From: DYFT01 sp041695085 | GTDB taxonomy: Bacteria > Bacteroidota > Ignavibacteria > UBA10030 | Direction: 5' to 3' | Length of the DNA stretch: 64,000 bases | Assembly: GCA_041695085.1 (NCBI GenBank) | Contig: JBGFRO010000014.1 | Coordinates: forward strand, 1-64,000 | Part shown: one piece after another, positions 1 to 8,616 of the stretch | How the letters are laid out: the number at the start of each line of letters is the position of its first letter | Position numbering within the stretch: the stretch's first letter is position 1 | Notes under the pieces: model-generated | Seen by the model: the letters and a program-made list of their open reading frames with translations, nothing else | Databases searched by the model: none | Told to the model about the DNA's origin: nothing | Made by a program: the position numbers and the translations under genes

Positions 1-711
1 CCCCCTCACCCCCTCAGGGAGGGGGACAGGTGTTCGCGTAGATGCGTCGTGTTAACAAGTTCTTTTCGTCGTGTTTGTCCCCCTCTGGAGGGGGATGAAA
101 GGGGGAGGGCAGGTGAGCGCGGTGAATTGAAGTCGCGCAATCTGATAGGTTGTTCTTGACCCATTGAAGATAGCTTCAGCAGTCGAAGGAATTGGTGAGG
201 CCTAGCCCTCCCCCTCACCCCCTCAGGGAGGGGGACAGGTGTTCGCGTAGATGCGTCGTGTTAACAAGTTCTTTTCGTCGTGTTTGTCCCCCTCTGGAGG
301 GGGATGAAAGGGGGAGGGCAGGTGAGCGCGTTGAATTGAAGTCGCGCAATTTGAAAGGCTGTTCTTGACACATTGAAGATAGCTTCAGCCCTCGAAGGAA
401 TTGGTTAGGCCTAGTCCTCCCCCTCACCCCCTCAGGGAGGGGGACAGGTGTTCGCGTAGATGCGTCGTGTTAACAAGTTCTTTTCGTCGTGTTTGTCCCC
501 CTCTGGAGGGGGATGAAAGGGGGAGGAGCAAGTATAAGTGCGTTGAATGGAAGTCGCGCAATTTGAAAGGCTGTTCTTGACACATTGAAGATAGCTTCAG
601 CAGTCGAAGGAATTGGTGAGGCCTAGCCCTCCCCCTAATCCCCTCAGGGAGGGGGACACACGTTGCCGTCGAGCTATCGATTTGAAGAAGTTGTTTTCGC
701 TGTGTATGTGA
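1..711. repeat. Tandem array of a ~209-bp GC-rich repeat (three copies plus a diverged partial copy)
   Basis: The string CCCCCTCACCCCCTCAGGGA recurs at about 1, 210 and 419 (period 209 bp), and a diverged version begins at 631. Each unit has a ~110-bp part bounded by imperfect inverted arms (CCCTCCCCCTCACCCC...GGGGGACA on the left, TGTCCCCCTCTGGAGG...AAAGGGGGAGGG on the right) around a core containing GTGTTCGCGTAGATGCGTCG, followed by a ~95-bp spacer that is also repeated. The first copy is cut by the window edge, so the array may extend leftward. Minus-strand reading frames of 70 residues in each copy are by-products of the repeat. Copies 1-3 are nearly identical, so the amplification is recent or maintained. 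Confidence 0.9.
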
Positions 712-783
712 GGCCGTACAACATGTAGACGTAGGGCGGGACGCGTGACAGAGTCCGCTCGCCTCGCTCCGTCCATCAGACCT

Positions 784-903
784 GAGGCTTTGCAAAAAGT
801 TTAATCGACGTGATGTGCGAGTTCGGGTTTTGACAAATTCAACGGTTTTCGCAACACCAACGTAGACGAGAAGGCTTCTCGCCCTTCTTTCGTTTCTTGC
901 CTC
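784..903 (-). repeat. 120-bp dispersed inverted-repeat element, copy A
   Basis: The stretch begins GAGGCTTTGCA and ends in TTCTTGCCTC, giving degenerate terminal inverted repeats. Its reverse complement matches 28729-28848 over the full 120 bp with scattered differences. Shared blocks include CTCGCACATCACGTCGATT, GGTGTTGCGAAAAC and the internal palindrome around GAGAAGGCTTCTC. No transposase is encoded and no clear target-site duplication is visible, so it is best described as a MITE-like or REP-like non-autonomous element. Confidence 0.75.
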
Positions 904-1046
904 CGCCACGACATTTTTTTACTTTGTGCGGCGCGGAACCAAAATTGAGGGGAAGAGTGTTGATTCGGTTGATTTTCCATCTCCCTTTTGTTAGGGGGAT
1001 GGAGTCCCCCGTAGATTCGAGTCTGTATGGAAGGGTAAGAAGACCG
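904..1046. other. Leader region before the 1047 gene, no feature recognised
   Basis: No convincing gene. An open frame continues upstream of 1047, but it runs through the repeat element and lacks coding character. A purine-rich stretch AAGGGTAAGAAG just before 1047 can serve as ribosome binding site. Confidence 0.4.
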
Positions 1047-1583
1047 ATGAAGTTCGTCATCACCGCACTGCTTCTTGCATTCGGGGCAACGAATGCAGTT
1101 GCTCAATTTCAGCAACAAAACGTTTCGAAAGTTGAGAGCTGGTTGAGCGTTCAGTTCATTCCAAGTCTCGTTTTGCTTTCTACTCCTTCAGCGACGCCGT
1201 TTGGATTTGAGTGGGAAGTAACACCATTGTTGTACTCCTTTGGCATGACAAAGTTGGTTTCGCCATGGTATGCGTTTCTCGTGGAGCCGCCGGCGAGGTT
1301 TGCTGGCTCAATCGAGCTCGTGACAAGTGGTCAGCTCTTCACAACAAAAGTCGGCACTTCCTACTTCGGCGGATCGGTGCAACTCCTGGGACATCTGCCG
1401 CTCGTAGAGAAGGGGGAGCATCTCGGACTCAACATCGGTTTGGCCAAATATTTTTATTCAGACAGACAACCGTTTTTCAAAGTGCTCGGGATTTCTACTG
1501 TCTTCGGAATGCTTCATTTGAATGTGAAACACAGCTCCTCTCCTACCATTTGGATGGGATCTCTTGAGTTTCGAATGTTCTGA
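1047..1583 (+). CDS. Exported protein of unknown function
   Basis: A 178-residue protein with a clear signal peptide (MKFVITALLLAFGATNAVAQ) and a mature part rich in hydrophobic and aromatic residues with alternating patterns, as in small outer-membrane beta-barrels. I do not recognise a family. The start at 1047 was chosen because it puts the signal peptide at the N terminus and has AAGGGTAAGAAG upstream; the open frame itself begins at 897 inside repeat DNA. The next gene begins three bases after the stop, so the two are probably translated together. A periplasmic or outer-membrane location is likely; the function is unknown. Confidence 0.65.
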   Translation: MKFVITALLLAFGATNAVAQFQQQNVSKVESWLSVQFIPSLVLLSTPSATPFGFEWEVTPLLYSFGMTKLVSPWYAFLVEPPARFAGSIELVTSGQLFTTKVGTSYFGGSVQLLGHLPLVEKGEHLGLNIGLAKYFYSDRQPFFKVLGISTVFGMLHLNVKHSSSPTIWMGSLEFRMF

Positions 1584-1586
1584 ACG

Positions 1587-2582
1587 ATGGCAATGACGAG
1601 CCGATATCGTACACTTTCGAAAAGCGTTGTTCTCCTTTCACTTCTTCTCGCGTTCAACGGCTGCAGTACATGGGTGCAACGTATTGTGACGTACAGTATC
1701 GAAAATTTCGAGCGACCGATTGAGCCGCCCGATATGAAAGTTACAAGCCCCATTCTTCCTTATACCGGACTTTCGGTCCTCTGGGCGGGACACGCGACGG
1801 TTTTGATACAGATCGAAGACAAAGTCTTTCTTACCGATCCGGCATTTACCAAAACAGTCGGAATGCTCCTCCACCGGTTGGTGGAACCGGGACTCGATCC
1901 CCGCTCTCTCCCCAAAGTCGATTACACCCTCATCTCGCATCTTCACTTCGACCATTTCAGCTTTGGAAGTCTGGAGATGCTGCCGAAGAACGGAAAGCTC
2001 CTGATTCCTCCCGGAGCTGCAAAGTACACACCGGAATTCGGCTTCGCGGAGACGATCGAATTCAAAACGTGGCAATCACTTGAGGAAGATGGCGTACGCA
2101 TCACCGCCGTTCCCGTTCAGCACTTCAGCGGACGGTATGGCATCGATATCCCATGGCATCCAGAGCTTGGATACACCGGATGGGTGATTGAATACAAGGG
2201 GAAGACCGTTTTCGTCGCGGGGGATACGGGTTATCACCCCGAATACTTCAAAGAGATCGGCCGCCGTTTTTCCATCGATGTCGCGATCATCCCGATCGGT
2301 CCAGCGGGACAGGGAAACGCGAATACCCTCGGCGGGCGGGTTCACGTGAACCCGCGCGGGGCAGTGCAGATCTTTGAGGACGTCGGCGCAAAGATCATGA
2401 TCCCGATGCACCATCGCACACTCTCCTACGGCTCAACAAGCGATCCGATGACCCCACAACGACTCCTCCAAGCCGTGATCGACGAAAAAGGATATCACGA
2501 CCGGATTCACATTCTTGCGATCGGGGAACAAAAGGTGCTGTTGCCGGAACCCACACTTCGCTCCTCCGGAACTCACCAATGA
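1587..2582 (+). CDS. MBL-fold metallo-hydrolase lipoprotein (NAPE-PLD/UlaG-like)
   Basis: A 331-residue protein with an N-terminal lipoprotein signal ending LLAFNGC, so probably anchored to a membrane facing the periplasm. The metallo-beta-lactamase fold is indicated by SHLHFDHFSF (metal-binding HxHxDH near residue 115), a GH motif at LSVLWAGHATVLIQ, VAGDTGYHPEYF (third metal ligand region) and a C-terminal MHHRTLSYG. This arrangement fits the branch related to N-acyl-phosphatidylethanolamine phospholipase D and UlaG-type hydrolases acting on phosphoesters or lactones. It lies 3 bp after the preceding gene and overlaps the next by 4 bp (ATGA), forming a three-gene operon of envelope proteins. 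The substrate cannot be inferred. Confidence 0.85.
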   Translation: MAMTSRYRTLSKSVVLLSLLLAFNGCSTWVQRIVTYSIENFERPIEPPDMKVTSPILPYTGLSVLWAGHATVLIQIEDKVFLTDPAFTKTVGMLLHRLVEPGLDPRSLPKVDYTLISHLHFDHFSFGSLEMLPKNGKLLIPPGAAKYTPEFGFAETIEFKTWQSLEEDGVRITAVPVQHFSGRYGIDIPWHPELGYTGWVIEYKGKTVFVAGDTGYHPEYFKEIGRRFSIDVAIIPIGPAGQGNANTLGGRVHVNPRGAVQIFEDVGAKIMIPMHHRTLSYGSTSDPMTPQRLLQAVIDEKGYHDRIHILAIGEQKVLLPEPTLRSSGTHQ

Positions 2583-3511
2583 GTCCGTCCATCCGTTCCC
2601 TCCCTCTTCTTTTTTTCATTCTCTCGGGGTGTGCATCGATCAATCATCCTTCGCCGATCCTGAAGGAGGATCCGGTTCTTCAGCGTAAGCTCGAAGAGTT
2701 GGTACGTGGATTCCGTGGGGATGTCGGTATCTATGTCCGCCATCTCCGCACAGGACGCACTGCGAGCATCCGTGCAGACGAGCTTTTCCCTACGGCGAGC
2801 ATGATTAAGGTTCCCATTCTTATCGGCATCTTCGATAAAATGTCGAAGGGGGAGCTGGATTACCACGCTGATCTGACGTATGATGATTCGCTGCTGTATC
2901 CGGGCGAAGATATTTTGGGCGCGTTCAAGGACAGCGCCAAGATCACCTTGAGCAAAGTGATTATGCTGATGATCACCACGAGCGACAACACGGCGAGTCT
3001 CTGGTGTCAGGCGATGGCGGGAGGGGGTGAGACGATCAACGCGCTTCTGGCACGGTACGGTTTCGATAGCACGAGAGTGAACTCACGAACGCCGGGGCGC
3101 CGACCCGCTTGGGAACAATACGGCTGGGGACAAACCACGCCTCAGGAGATGGCCGAACTCTTGGTGTGGATATGGAAGGGGGAGATGATCAGTGCGGATG
3201 CAAGTGAGGAGATGTACCGTATTCTCTGCAATAGTTACTGGGATGGCGAAGCGCTTTCGCAGATTCCTCCCACCGTTCAGGCTGCTTCGAAGCAAGGAGC
3301 TGTCAATCGCTCACGTTCGGAGGTCGTCCTCGTCAACGCTCCATCCGGCGATTACGTTTTTTGCATCATCACAAAAAATCAGCAGGATCAGAGTTGGAGA
3401 CAGGAGAACGAGGGCTATGTATTGATCCGCCGGCTTTCACGCCTTCTCTGGCACCACTTCGAACCGGATGATGACTGGTCACCCGCGAAAGGAATGGAGA
3501 GGTGGTGGTGA
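2579..3511 (+). CDS. Class A beta-lactamase-like serine hydrolase lipoprotein
   Basis: A 310-residue protein starting with a lipoprotein signal (ILSGC lipobox). It has the SxxK active site in TASMIKVPIL, the SDN motif in TTSDNTASL and a KQG in place of KTG near residue 240. The region between SDN and KQG lacks the ExxLN motif that carries the deacylating Glu166 of true class A beta-lactamases. It is therefore more likely a PBP-like or peptidoglycan/amide hydrolase than a resistance enzyme. Its start overlaps the upstream metallo-hydrolase stop by 4 bp. Family assignment is firm; activity is not. Confidence 0.85.
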   Translation: MSPSIRSLPLLFFILSGCASINHPSPILKEDPVLQRKLEELVRGFRGDVGIYVRHLRTGRTASIRADELFPTASMIKVPILIGIFDKMSKGELDYHADLTYDDSLLYPGEDILGAFKDSAKITLSKVIMLMITTSDNTASLWCQAMAGGGETINALLARYGFDSTRVNSRTPGRRPAWEQYGWGQTTPQEMAELLVWIWKGEMISADASEEMYRILCNSYWDGEALSQIPPTVQAASKQGAVNRSRSEVVLVNAPSGDYVFCIITKNQQDQSWRQENEGYVLIRRLSRLLWHHFEPDDDWSPAKGMERWW

Positions 3512-3611
3512 AACGCACACGGGCAATCTGATGTCAGCAGAGGTTGTCGCTTGACCCCATTCCATGGTCTGATAAATCGGATCCCCAGCACGTTTGAGTA
3601 AAAATTGTCAA

Positions 3612-4212
3612 TCATTCCAATCGCCGCCGATAGGTGTCGATGTCTTCCGGTGAGAGTTCTTCAAGTGGAGTCAGTTTGTAATGCCTTTCTGCGACCACTT
3701 TGATCGATCTGTCCTTTCTTTCTAGTTCAAACATGCTACGATATTACCTTTGATAAATTGTGCCGCGATGGGACGACAAATGAGATTCGGAAACTTCGCG
3801 GCACACATCGCGATGTCCTGCTCGATCTGAACCACCCCGATTCTGTCCTTCCCAGCCTTAGCTTGAACGGGGAGCACATAGTGTGCTCCTCTCCGATCCA
3901 ATCCAATATACACCTCATCCGTTTCCACTTGACCCATCTCAGGAACGGAGGTCCTCAAATGACTTTGTAGAGAGTAGCAAGTGATGCCAGTAAAGATATC
4001 GATGAGTCGATTGTATCGCAGCAGCGCCAGCAGAGCCTGTTCATCAGAGAGCGCATATTGAGAAATGATTCCCGGAGTTGCGTCAGGGATCTTCGTTTCA
4101 GCGAGATGGCGGCTTGGACCGATCGATACCGTCGAAACGATCTCAAATGGACGAATTTGTCCTTGAAAATCTTTTCGATGATTTTCGTGTAACGGTTCGT
4201 TTTGCGTTTCAT
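3612..4212 (-). pseudogene. Broken type II restriction endonuclease gene
   Basis: Three frames must be joined to read one protein. From 4212 the N terminus reads MKRKTNRYTKIIEKIFKDK. A second frame (about 4150-3740) carries KIPDATPGIISQYAL, LLRYNRLIDIFTGITCYSLQ, the probable PD-(D/E)xK core ETDEVYIG...PVQAKAGKD, and FPNLICRPIAAQF. A third frame (about 3737-3612) gives the C terminus MFELERKDRSIKVVAERHYK and a proper stop. From memory of this endonuclease family, the N-terminal domain before KIPDATP is much longer, so a deletion as well as frameshifts has occurred. It lies 35 bp downstream of an intact DNA methyltransferase gene on the same strand. Sequencing error could explain single-base shifts but not the missing segment. 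Confidence 0.75.
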
Positions 4213-4247
4213 CTGGCATGCCTAGACAGAACCAGCCTCTTCGAAAA

Positions 4248-5585
4248 TCATCGCTTTGGCCAGCGAAGTACAACCACCTCTTCTCGCAATTGTTCTCTGG
4301 TGGCTGTGGCGAGCCGCGTACGGAACAAATCAATACCGACTACTTTATACCCCAGCGACTCAGCGATCTCTGCTAAGAGTTCGCCAGTTTTAATCAAGAC
4401 CCTCAGATACGAAGCCTGGTCACCAACAACATAGGCAAGTTGGGCGCCGGGTTTGAGTACGTTGCGCAACTCGGAAAAATGCCGGGCCATGCCACCAAAA
4501 TAGAGCTTTGTCACCCTTGGATAAAGGCGCTCAAAACCGGAAGTCTTGCCTAATTCCACTCTTCGTTGCTCAATAGTTTCTGCCAGTTTCTGGATGCGAG
4601 GTAATTTTGAAACCCATTGATCATCTGCGTCCCCCTTATAAACGGTACGAGTATTTGACCTGAGGAGAGTTCTCTTGAGGCTTTGAAGGTCCGTCTTGCT
4701 TTTCAAGAATCCTAACAGAACTGTCTCGAGTCTTGTTGTTCTCGTGTAGTCTTTTTCGTTCGGATACGGCGGTGAAGTGATGACGGCATCAATGGATTTG
4801 TCTTCCAAAAGCCTCGCTATCCCTCTTGCATCTGCCAGAACAACTTCACTCGGTGTAAGACGCTGCTTTCGAACGTGATGCAAATCGGCGACCATTCGAT
4901 CAATCTGCCGCTGCCAGGCAGAGACGACCGGCGCATCCAGTTTGATCTCTCCGATCCCTACCTCAGGCCCAAAACGAAGATTGCTCGCAGTTGTAACCAC
5001 TACTTCGGCAAGGGCAAGCCGTTGAAATCCGACAAACTCCTTGTTCGATTGTGCATCAATCACTTCCAAGAGCGTGAGACACTTATGGAGTGGTCGAGAG
5101 CTAATCGAATGTTCGAGCAAGATGTTAAGCTGCTCCGGATTTAAGGTGCGAAATGCATTCTTCAGTGCGCCCGGCGAGGAGAAGAACGGTTGATCGGGCA
5201 CATCTTCGCTCCTTAACCTCTTGAGCGCAATTTCTGCAATCCTCTCTGAGTGGTCTCTTAATCTCTCCGGATCGACATTCCAATTCGTTTTGACCGTGCT
5301 TGCGAAATGGGACATGGGATGTGCTTCTACTCCGACGCTGGGGACGCCGTTCAATTTTGCCTCTACGAGAGTCGTACCAGTTCCACAGAAAGGATCGAGT
5401 ACAATCTTCCCTTTACCCATGTCAAACCTCTCAAGGTACTCCGACACCAAATGAGGGGGGTAAGAAAGGACAAAACGATACCAGTCATGCACAGCCTGAT
5501 CCGTCGGTTGGATCTTATTTGCAGCGCCGTTCGACGGCTTGTTTCTCTTCTCTCTCAATTCTGTATCGCTGGTAATTGATCTCAT
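4248..5585 (-). CDS. Site-specific DNA methyltransferase (N4-cytosine/N6-adenine type)
   Basis: A 445-residue protein that transfers methyl groups from S-adenosylmethionine to an exocyclic amino group in DNA. The SAM-binding motif I is DPFCGTGTT (residues 64-72) and the catalytic motif IV is TSPPYPNEKDYTR (near 267). Motif I precedes motif IV. The central part between them is mostly helical and probably contributes to target recognition. The frame is intact and the start has AAAGGGA just upstream. The companion endonuclease gene downstream is broken, so this enzyme now acts alone, protecting or marking sites without cognate cutting. The recognition sequence cannot be predicted here. Confidence 0.9.
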   Translation of the reverse strand: MRSITSDTELREKRNKPSNGAANKIQPTDQAVHDWYRFVLSYPPHLVSEYLERFDMGKGKIVLDPFCGTGTTLVEAKLNGVPSVGVEAHPMSHFASTVKTNWNVDPERLRDHSERIAEIALKRLRSEDVPDQPFFSSPGALKNAFRTLNPEQLNILLEHSISSRPLHKCLTLLEVIDAQSNKEFVGFQRLALAEVVVTTASNLRFGPEVGIGEIKLDAPVVSAWQRQIDRMVADLHHVRKQRLTPSEVVLADARGIARLLEDKSIDAVITSPPYPNEKDYTRTTRLETVLLGFLKSKTDLQSLKRTLLRSNTRTVYKGDADDQWVSKLPRIQKLAETIEQRRVELGKTSGFERLYPRVTKLYFGGMARHFSELRNVLKPGAQLAYVVGDQASYLRVLIKTGELLAEIAESLGYKVVGIDLFRTRLATATREQLREEVVVLRWPKR

Positions 5586-5702
5586 GTCCCTTTGTCGATA
5601 ACCTTCTTAGTACGAGGCTCTGCAAAGTTCGGTATATCCTCTTTCTCTTTGCAAGCGCCTACTTCGCTGTATCCCAACACTTTTATATAGAGAATCATCC
5701 TC

Positions 5703-7487
5703 TCAGTCCCACTCCGCATTCAACCAGGATTCATAGATCCGCCTTTGCAGATCTGTAACCTCCTTCATCCTTGTCACGCGGTACGGCGGTACATTCTGAA
5801 GCTTGAGGGTGATTTCGATGTTCCGCAGTTGATCCTCTCGAAAGATTGTCAGCGTCACCTTCTCTTCCGGCCTCATCTCTAAAACACGGTCGGTGATGTC
5901 GCTCGATTGCACGCGATAACCGTTGAGAGCAAGAACTTCGTCCCCAACGTCGAGTCCGGCTTCGTACGCAGGCGAATCCGCAACAACGCGTGTCACGCGC
6001 GTCTTTCCGTCCTCATCCCTGATCACCGCTCCTAACCACGCTTTGCGCTCGGAATCACGCGCTTGCACTTGCAGGCCGGCGTAGGAAAGGGACATCTCCC
6101 AATCCAGCGGGGCCGTGCCGTGCACGTAATGCCCAAAGAACTCCTGCAAGCTGCTCCCCGCAAACTCCTCTGCAACTTTCTGAAAGTCGTCGACCGTATA
6201 GCCCGAACCGGTAAGGGGGAAGCGCCTGTACATCTCCCGCATGACATCGTCCAACGAAGCCTTATTCTTCGAACGGTGACGAATCTCCAAATCCAGCAGC
6301 AAACTGACCTGCGCGCCCTTGCCATAGTAATCGGTTTGCGTGTTGTACGATGACTCGTTCGGCTTCCAATACTTAATCCACGCATCGAAGCTCGATTCCG
6401 ACAGCGATTGAATGCGATTGCCCGGACGCGAACGTTCGTCTTGAATCATGGTTGCAAGTCCCTCGACGTACTGCCGTGCGGTACCAAATCCTGCCCGCCG
6501 CATCAGAAGCGGGGCGTAATAGGACGTTGTGCCTTCGGCGATCCAGTACTCTTTCGCATAATTCTCTTTTGTATAATCGTACGGATGCATCCCTTTTGGG
6601 CGGAGTTGTTTTACATTCCAGGTGTGAAAGAACTCATGCGCCGCGAGGCCGAGGAAGCTGCGATAGGCACTCGGATTTTTGAAGATAAACGGCCGTGCCC
6701 CCATGATGGTGGAATTCAGATACTCCGTCCCTCCTCTTGATTGTGGTGAGAGATGAATGATGAAGACATACCGTTTGTACGGAAATTCACCCCAAAAGTC
6801 CTTTATCACTTTTACAACTCTTGCAAAATCATTCTTCAGCGTGTCGGCTTCATAATTTCCTTCCCCCGTTATGCTGATGACATGCGGGACACCCTCAACT
6901 TCGAACGAGTACTCTTTCTGATTGCCGATCTCGATGGGACAGTCAAGAAGATGATCGTAGTTCTCCGCAACAAGCGTTGTAGGATCATCTTTCTTGTGAT
7001 CGAGTCCGGAAGTAATGCGCCAGTTTCCGAATGGCGTGATCTTTATTGTCACAGGCACGTTCCGATATTTCTCCGCATACAGAAAAGTCGCTGCGCCGTT
7101 CACAAACGCATGCTCACTGTTGAGGCCGCTTTTTCTTGTCGTAAAATCGTTTGCAAAGACGCTGTACCGGGCAATGACGCTGGAGGTTCCTCTCTTTTGA
7201 ATCCGCCACGTCTGTTTATCAATTTTCTCCCATTTGAGCGCTTTCCCTGAAGCATCGACTGCTGCAAAGGTGACGACGTTTCCCGCCAGATCGAAGATGA
7301 CGTATCGACCTGAACGCCACGCGGGCATGATGAGATCGAGCGTTGCATCTCCGGATGGAAGGTTGCTGTATCCCACCTCCACTTCGAAAATGTGTGTGTG
7401 GGGCTTTGACATTCCAAGACGATACTCTATAACAGGTTGTGCGCCCATAGATGCTGTCATGAAAAAAAGTGAGAGGATCAGTCTCAT
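5703..7487 (-). CDS. M61 family (glycyl aminopeptidase-like) metallopeptidase with PDZ domain
   Basis: A 594-residue exported zinc peptidase. A signal peptide (MRLILSLFFMTASMGAQ) is followed by the beta-rich M61 N-terminal domain, then the catalytic domain with HEFFHTWN (His284, Glu285, His288) and a downstream glutamate in WIAEGTTSYY as third zinc ligand, and a C-terminal PDZ domain around VVADSPAYEAGLDVGDEVL. This layout is standard for bacterial M61 peptidases. The start at 7487 was preferred to the frame's upstream codon because it begins the signal peptide and has GGAGATGAAG just before it. It follows the serine-hydrolase gene by 4 bp, so both are probably one transcript for periplasmic peptide processing. 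Confidence 0.9.
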   Translation of the reverse strand: MRLILSLFFMTASMGAQPVIEYRLGMSKPHTHIFEVEVGYSNLPSGDATLDLIMPAWRSGRYVIFDLAGNVVTFAAVDASGKALKWEKIDKQTWRIQKRGTSSVIARYSVFANDFTTRKSGLNSEHAFVNGAATFLYAEKYRNVPVTIKITPFGNWRITSGLDHKKDDPTTLVAENYDHLLDCPIEIGNQKEYSFEVEGVPHVISITGEGNYEADTLKNDFARVVKVIKDFWGEFPYKRYVFIIHLSPQSRGGTEYLNSTIMGARPFIFKNPSAYRSFLGLAAHEFFHTWNVKQLRPKGMHPYDYTKENYAKEYWIAEGTTSYYAPLLMRRAGFGTARQYVEGLATMIQDERSRPGNRIQSLSESSFDAWIKYWKPNESSYNTQTDYYGKGAQVSLLLDLEIRHRSKNKASLDDVMREMYRRFPLTGSGYTVDDFQKVAEEFAGSSLQEFFGHYVHGTAPLDWEMSLSYAGLQVQARDSERKAWLGAVIRDEDGKTRVTRVVADSPAYEAGLDVGDEVLALNGYRVQSSDITDRVLEMRPEEKVTLTIFREDQLRNIEITLKLQNVPPYRVTRMKEVTDLQRRIYESWLNAEWD

Positions 7488-7491
7488 GTCT

Positions 7492-8616
7492 TCATCTCCA
7501 ATTCTCGTGCTGCTTTGCGACCGCCTCCGCAATTTCACGCGCAAGGTTCATCAATCCAGCCCCCTCCAAATTGCACATCAACGCAACAGCGCATTTTCTG
7601 GCGGGCAGCATGTAGAGGAGCGTGTTGACACGCTGCTGGCCACCGGTGTGGTAGACCTCATGTTGACCGTTGCGTGTATCAAGAAACCACCCGAAACCGT
7701 ACGAAACGCCCGGGTTGGCAGGATTCGCCTGGATCACCTTGCCATTCTTCAATTTCTGTGGTGTGAACATCTGAGCAGTTGTCTGCGGACTGAGCAAGGC
7801 GTTCGTCTGGACGGCGATGGCAAAACGGGCGAGGTCTTCCACGGTCGAGCACCATCCGCCGCCGGGAATTTTGTAGCTGGTGTTGGCAAGATTGGAATTT
7901 CTCAACTCCCCATTCGGCAGCTTTTGATATCCTTGTGCGCGATTCGGAATGATGGCATTCACATCGTCGGGCTGTAAGCGGTCCATCCCTGCTTTCTGCG
8001 CGATGTGTTTTTGAACGTACTCAACATACGTCATCCCTGAAGCTCCCTCGATGATGCATCCGAGGAGATTGTAGCCATAGGTCGTGTACGCATAGGCCGT
8101 TCCCGGCTCGAACAACAGCGAATCGTCTTTGAAGATCTCCAACCCCTCAACGAGCTTCGCGTAGTGTTTCGTTATGTTGATCTCGTCTCCCCGATAGTGG
8201 CGGATACCGCCGATGTGTGACAGGAGATGGCGGGTCGTCAGCGGCCAACGCTTGGTCGGGAATGAGGGACAATACTTCTGGATTGGCGCGTCGAGATCAA
8301 TCTTCCCCTGCTCCACCAGTTGCAGGACAGCGACGGCGGTTATCGGTTTCGAGATCGAACCGAGCCGGTAGTTCGTCGATGCCTTGGCAGGGACGAAGTT
8401 TTCGATATCTGACACTCCGTAGCCGTTGGACCAGACAAGCTGGTGATTGAAGACGACGGCAACGGAAAGTCCCGGTATCGACTTGCGGGCCATCTCCGAA
8501 TTGATGGCTCGCTCGATCGTCTCAAGTGTCGCCGGGGGGAACGATTGCTGCTGTCCCGTCATCGGTGCGACGAGGACAAACAGGAGAAGTATGCAGAAAT
8601 GTATTCTCATAGACAT
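7492..8616 (-). CDS. Exported class C beta-lactamase/LACTB-like serine hydrolase
   Basis: About 374 residues with a signal peptide (FCILLLFVLVAPMTGQ). It has the nucleophile motif SISK in YRLGSISKPITAV, a second-motif tyrosine in YAYTTYGYNLLG and HTGG near the C terminus in the KTG position. The second motif reads YTT instead of the usual YSN/YAN, a form that resembles mitochondrial LACTB, a peptidase-like member of the family. It probably acts on peptides or peptidoglycan stems in the periplasm. The start may be 8616 or 8610, two nearby ATGs; no strong ribosome binding site distinguishes them. It is followed after 4 bp by the M61 peptidase. Confidence 0.85.
   Translation of the reverse strand: MSMRIHFCILLLFVLVAPMTGQQQSFPPATLETIERAINSEMARKSIPGLSVAVVFNHQLVWSNGYGVSDIENFVPAKASTNYRLGSISKPITAVAVLQLVEQGKIDLDAPIQKYCPSFPTKRWPLTTRHLLSHIGGIRHYRGDEINITKHYAKLVEGLEIFKDDSLLFEPGTAYAYTTYGYNLLGCIIEGASGMTYVEYVQKHIAQKAGMDRLQPDDVNAIIPNRAQGYQKLPNGELRNSNLANTSYKIPGGGWCSTVEDLARFAIAVQTNALLSPQTTAQMFTPQKLKNGKVIQANPANPGVSYGFGWFLDTRNGQHEVYHTGGQQRVNTLLYMLPARKCAVALMCNLEGAGLMNLAREIAEAVAKQHENWR

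Noticed and set aside
6..909. Three minus-strand open frames of 70-161 residues with repeated sequence
   Set aside because: They are translations of the tandem repeat, differ only where the repeat units differ, and have no family motif or ribosome binding site.
5614..5630. Third copy of the 120-bp element, suggested by GAGGCTCTGCAAAGTT
   Set aside because: Only about 16 bases match one end of the element; the rest and the other end are absent, so it may be chance.
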